Position numbers and translations under genes: made by a program. From the NCBI RefSeq assembly GCF_964204865.1, contig NC_135252.1, positions 18,435,383 through 18,499,382 of the forward strand: a DNA stretch of 64,000 nucleotides, in the 5' to 3' direction. Below the pieces are notes generated by a model that did no database searches, was not told the origin of the DNA, and saw only the letters and a list, made by a program, of their open reading frames with translations. Position 1 is the first letter of the stretch. Each line of letters starts with the position of its first letter. Below are positions 60,389 to 64,000 of the stretch, piece after piece. This stretch comes from Styela clava (taxonomy: Eukaryota; Chordata; Ascidiacea; Stolidobranchia; Styelidae).

Positions 60389-60697
60389 CAGGGGTCGGCA
60401 ACCTACAGCCCGCGGGCCGGATTTTACTATAATTAGATAAATGGCAACAAAACGCAGAAAAGTTGATGCTAAGTGCAAAGGGTTCAATGGCGCCGAGAAC
60501 ATTCAAATGGAATTTTTTGAGATGCAATGCAATGAGGAAATAAATCTATATTCTATTCTAGAGATTTCTCGCTGCATGATTTTCATTATAAAAAGTATCA
60601 TCCGTTCGGTTTTCAATTTTCTTAAAAAATGTGCGCCCCGCCAATGACTGCAACCCTTCATTTTGGCCCGCAAGTGACAAAAGGTTGCCGACCCCTG
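60389..60697 (+). mobile_element. CAGGGGTCGG hAT-type element, 309 bp
   Basis: Ends CAGGGGTCGGCAACCTACAG and AAAAGGTTGCCGACCCCTG. The interior encodes MATKRRKVDAKCKGFN, which I recognise as the start of hAT transposases of the GTF2IRD2/FAM200-like group, then degenerates. It is an internally deleted non-autonomous copy; the open frame is not a host gene. Confidence 0.8.
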
Positions 60698-61343
60698 CCT
60701 AACCTTTCATACACAATATTCTTAGTTTCTATCCGATGCATAATCCAGAAAATACATCACCTATATATCACAATAAAACACATGGTTTTCAACGAGCAAA
60801 AGAGTGGCCACGTCGATGAGAAATAAAACTTTTACATTCTAATTCATCAAGTGCCTCAAACTCAATACCGCCACTATTCTGAACCGAATTGATTTTTTAA
60901 TTCCAATTGTGGTATAAATACGCTTGAGTGAATATTTCCCGCTACGACTCCGAGTTACATGGTATAAGTGCGTATTCACGTCTTGTACTTTGCTCACCCG
61001 AATAAAACTCTTCAATCCATTCACTAACAACTGACTGTAGGAACACTGGAAAGTCAATGGCTCAAATGAACAGATTGTTAAATTTATTGGACACGTAGTG
61101 GACATAACGATCGTTTTGTTGTTATGTTGTTCTCAGTCTTGTTCTTGTTGTTGTGTGACACGTTTTGAAAAAATCGCCTTTCTCTTTGATTACTGGACCA
61201 ATTGCTCTTAAATTTCCAGTGGGTAAAGATGGAATTTTTCTCCAAAGGGCTATTACTTTTTTTTTTGCTATGACGTCATCAAAATTATGTGGCTCTACGT
61301 GTCCATATATTTGAGCATAGCTCTCTTGTTTTAGATGAGGTGA

Positions 61344-61594
61344 TATTATCTAAATCGTTATTTTGAGTTCGACATGTACGTAAGTAAATAAATGGAGCTT
61401 TAATTACGCATTAGAAATTGTAGAAACAGAAGGTGAAGCGGAAATGTTATGAAGTGAAACAATGACGCATGCTGGGTTATGCGGTTCAAATTTTGATTAA
61501 TATCACATTTTCGGTTTGACGAGTTAGTTTAGTTTGGATTTGTTTATCAGTTATTCAGTAAAAAGCTACAAGACTGTAGTTCAAAACAAGAAAC
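61344..61594 (+). promoter_or_regulatory. Conserved upstream block of FReD copy B
   Basis: Almost the same as 40434-40682, including TGACGCATGCTGGGTTATGC and TTTTCGGTTTGACGAGTTAG, directly upstream of the ATG. Confidence 0.6.
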
Positions 61595-63901
61595 ATGATG
61601 TGTAATTCTTTGTTCCTGTTGCTTATTGCGGGATCAAGTCTCGGTGAGAAAGTTTTAAAATAAATGACCCTACTTAGTGTAAATTAAAGACTAAAAATTA
61701 TTAAAATTATGTATTTGTTTATTTCTCATAAAACAAATTCATTGTTAACATATAAAAGCTTTCACGATATCACACGAATAGAGAATGTCGCCAAATTAAC
61801 GAACAACGCATGCCGATTGGAACATGTTTCGTCTAAATAACATAACCTAGTCCTAAGCTATGGCTTAGTCAAAATTAATAAACTTCATAATGTTACTCCT
61901 ATACACAGCAAAAATATCGCCAAACTCAGAAGATACCTGTGATGACATATCACACAATTTTGACTTGACGGTAAGTTAAATTATTTATGTATTATTGCAA
62001 TTTTATAAATACAATCACCAAAACGTGTGTAAATACTATTAACCTAGCAAAAATCATTCTTGCGCAGATAATATACACATTGAATAACAAATTATCAGCG
62101 GCATTAAACCTCAAAATGTTATTTCTCGAATTTCATATGTCGATGTATGAATTCAAGGAAATGTTGCATTTGTTGTAAATAATTTGTAGTATACTATTCT
62201 TGCTCTAATTTTATACAATTGATTGTTTAGCATATTTTTTCTTACTTCTTAAAAAACCCTTCACAAAAATGTGAAATAAAGTGTGTTTCATTCTGTTTGT
62301 TTCAGTTAACCAGCGAACAAGGTAAGATGTGACTTTTATTACAATATTGATTGGTTTAACGGTCCCAGAATCTTTATTTGGATTCAATTTGAGAGAATCT
62401 TTGAATAAATATATATATCAATCTCATTAGTTTTACATGTTCAAAATCTTCGTACACCAACAGACACACTAAGTATTGGTAAGCTAAAGCAACTTAAATC
62501 TATACCAGATTCAGAAATACATCAGAAGGTTTGTTAATTCAGATTTGCGAATGCAGTTGGAAGAAAAGCTTACATTATTGTTAATGAATAATTTTGACGG
62601 AGATCTTGTAATAAACACTCAAATATTTGAAAATGTTGCACGCACCAACCTAAATCATACAACTACAGATAGAGATGATACCACCGACAATAATGTTGAA
62701 TATTCTAGTTCCGCGTCTTCTAATGATGTCACAACTGATCCGTTTTATTCAAGGACAAATTTGATAACAGAGAAAACTGAATTGAGTACAAAGAAGGAAA
62801 TTACGACAGGTTTTAATAATTTTTCTTCATATTTTCAACGTAAATGTAGATCAAGCTACACCAACAACTCGAATTGCAATGCATTATGTATACACAGTGT
62901 AGAAGGGAACCAATAAAAATATTGCAATGACAAAAATTTGAAAAAAAAACTCTTCAAATATGTATGAAATTATGGAAGTGTATTATCGCAAAACCTAACA
63001 AATTTGTATTCTAGTCAAAATTATAATTATTACTCAATTCTTATGGTAGTAGCTTATACAATTGAGGTAGTTTAGTCATTTGGTAAGGTATTTAAACTAT
63101 AATGTCCGTAATATAATACGAACGCGTCATCTATCGATTTCATTACATTCAATTATTAAACCTAATTGACCTCATTTCAAGCACTTACGAAATATACCGA
63201 CTGGGAATGGCCGAGAAGTACCGACAAATTGATAACAACCGACAAAGATGATATTGGAGATGTGGTGACCACTGACACGGATTTAACTCTTCTTCAGTCT
63301 TCCACTTTAACTACTCTCGTTGATAGGAATGAAGGAAGCTCACATTCAGGTATCGGTACTAGCAGAAGATTTCTGTCTTCCTCTTGATCATTATATTTAC
63401 AACGTATAGTTAATATTATGTAATAATATTATGTTTTATATCAATATCAGATTTACCCGAGGATTGTACAAACATGCAAAAGAAAAACGCGAAAACTAAA
63501 AACGCTACTGGTGGAGTATTTAATATTTATCCTGAACCAAACGAAAGTTCCATTGAAGTTTATTGTGATCTCGTCATCGACTGAGGAGGATGGATTGTAA
63601 GCTTCGCATTTTGAACAAAGCTAGTATAAGCTGATTAAAAATTATCCCTTGTATCAATTTTCAATATTCACTAATCACTCCACTCTCATGAGTGAAAATT
63701 TTATAAATCTGCACGGATACGTAAATTAGGCAAAATTTTTGTAACATTTCGTTGTGAATCAATCATTAAATAATATAAGAACAACAGCAAACTTGATTTC
63801 AAAGGTGTTTCAACGACGAATGGATGGATCGGAAAATTTTTATAGAAATTATTCTGACTACGTGAATGGGTTTGGAAAAGCTGATAGAGAAATGTGGCTT
63901 G
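61595..63901 (+). pseudogene. Secreted fibrinogen-related protein gene, copy B (3' cut by window; in-frame TGA)
   Basis: Exons 61595-61643, 61909-61970, 62306-62321, 62464-62478, 62543-62809, 63182-63349, 63451-63596 and 63805-63901 correspond one to one with copy A, with the same lengths and phases. The signal peptide is MMCNSLFLLLIAGSSLG. Unlike A, the exon 6 acceptor is CAAG, which keeps the frame (GALTKYTDWEWP). The TGA at 63582-63584 is in the same place as in A, so the reading frame ends at about residue 236, before the GGW motif; the following exon ([20 protein letters not shown]) is still clean. The two remaining FReD exons lie outside the window. B might make only a secreted stalk, be a pseudogene, or be rescued by readthrough. 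Confidence 0.82.
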
Positions 63902-64000
63902 GTAAGTTTAATTACTTTCATTATTGTTGGAATATTTGCAATGTAACAATTTTGAATGAAGTTGTGATAAGAAAATGTCAAAAAAATTTAATGTTGATCA

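Larger units (their letters stand above)
59583..64000 (+). repeat. Segmental duplication, copy B (continues past window)
   Basis: Homologous to 36285-43111. It has a complete CAGGGGTCGG element (60389-60697), an empty hAT target site near 60757 and about 250 bases (61086-61332) not seen in A. Exon 5 of the FReD gene gives the same protein sequence in both, and introns differ only at scattered positions. Confidence 0.92.

Noticed and set aside
60441-60647. Open frame beginning MATKRRKVDAKC
   Set aside because: It is the degraded start of a hAT transposase inside a 309 bp non-autonomous element, not a host gene.

Overview
The window looks like metazoan nuclear DNA. It is AT-rich, with small exons, GT-AG introns of a few hundred bases, AATAAA poly(A) signals and many nested DNA transposons. 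My best guess is a marine invertebrate deuterostome such as an ascidian (sea squirt), because a fibrinogen-related gene family, small introns and dense short transposons occur together. That taxonomic call is inference; nothing here is species-diagnostic to me. No rRNA, tRNA, CRISPR array or bacterial operon was recognised. LEFT PART (1-23 kb), conserved single-copy genes: the 3' end of a choline kinase gene (+ strand, five terminal exons, 582-4200); an 11-exon leucine-rich-repeat protein (- strand, 16729-7143, 444 aa) whose largest intron holds a 2.5 kb hAT-like transposon; gamma-glutamylcyclotransferase (-, 18412-18939); a C-terminal COMM-domain exon (-, 19712-19975); and a complete single-exon beta-1,3-galactosyltransferase-like type II membrane enzyme (-, 21532-22671). 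They are unrelated housekeeping or cilium/trafficking-type genes, not an operon. MIDDLE (23-40 kb), mainly transposon and repeat territory: a three-level nest of hAT-like elements at 25318-29324 with an intact 8 bp target duplication, a 2.4 kb hAT element with decayed transposase at 37429-39876, several copies of two short inverted-repeat families, and tandem repeats. RIGHT PART (40-64 kb), a cluster of fibrinogen-related (FReD) secreted-protein genes: copy A (40683-44694, all ten exons visible), a truncated 5' copy C (46395-48240), a separate FReD gene D (49204-53259) and copy B (61595 to the window end, exons 1-8). A and B lie in a very recent segmental duplication. A third gene, for an unrecognised alpha/beta-hydrolase-like protein, sits at 56967-58071. 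The FReD copies share a signal peptide, an acidic/Thr-rich stalk built from small phase-1 exons, and the lectin-like fibrinogen domain. All four copies appear damaged: A and B share an in-frame TGA just before the GGW motif, A also has a shifted splice acceptor, C is cut off at the start of the FReD, and D has frameshifts. The most informative signals are the filled/empty transposon site that orders events in the duplication, the shared TGA, the possible splice compatibility between C and D, and the two sister hAT copies that carry a nested element at the same site.
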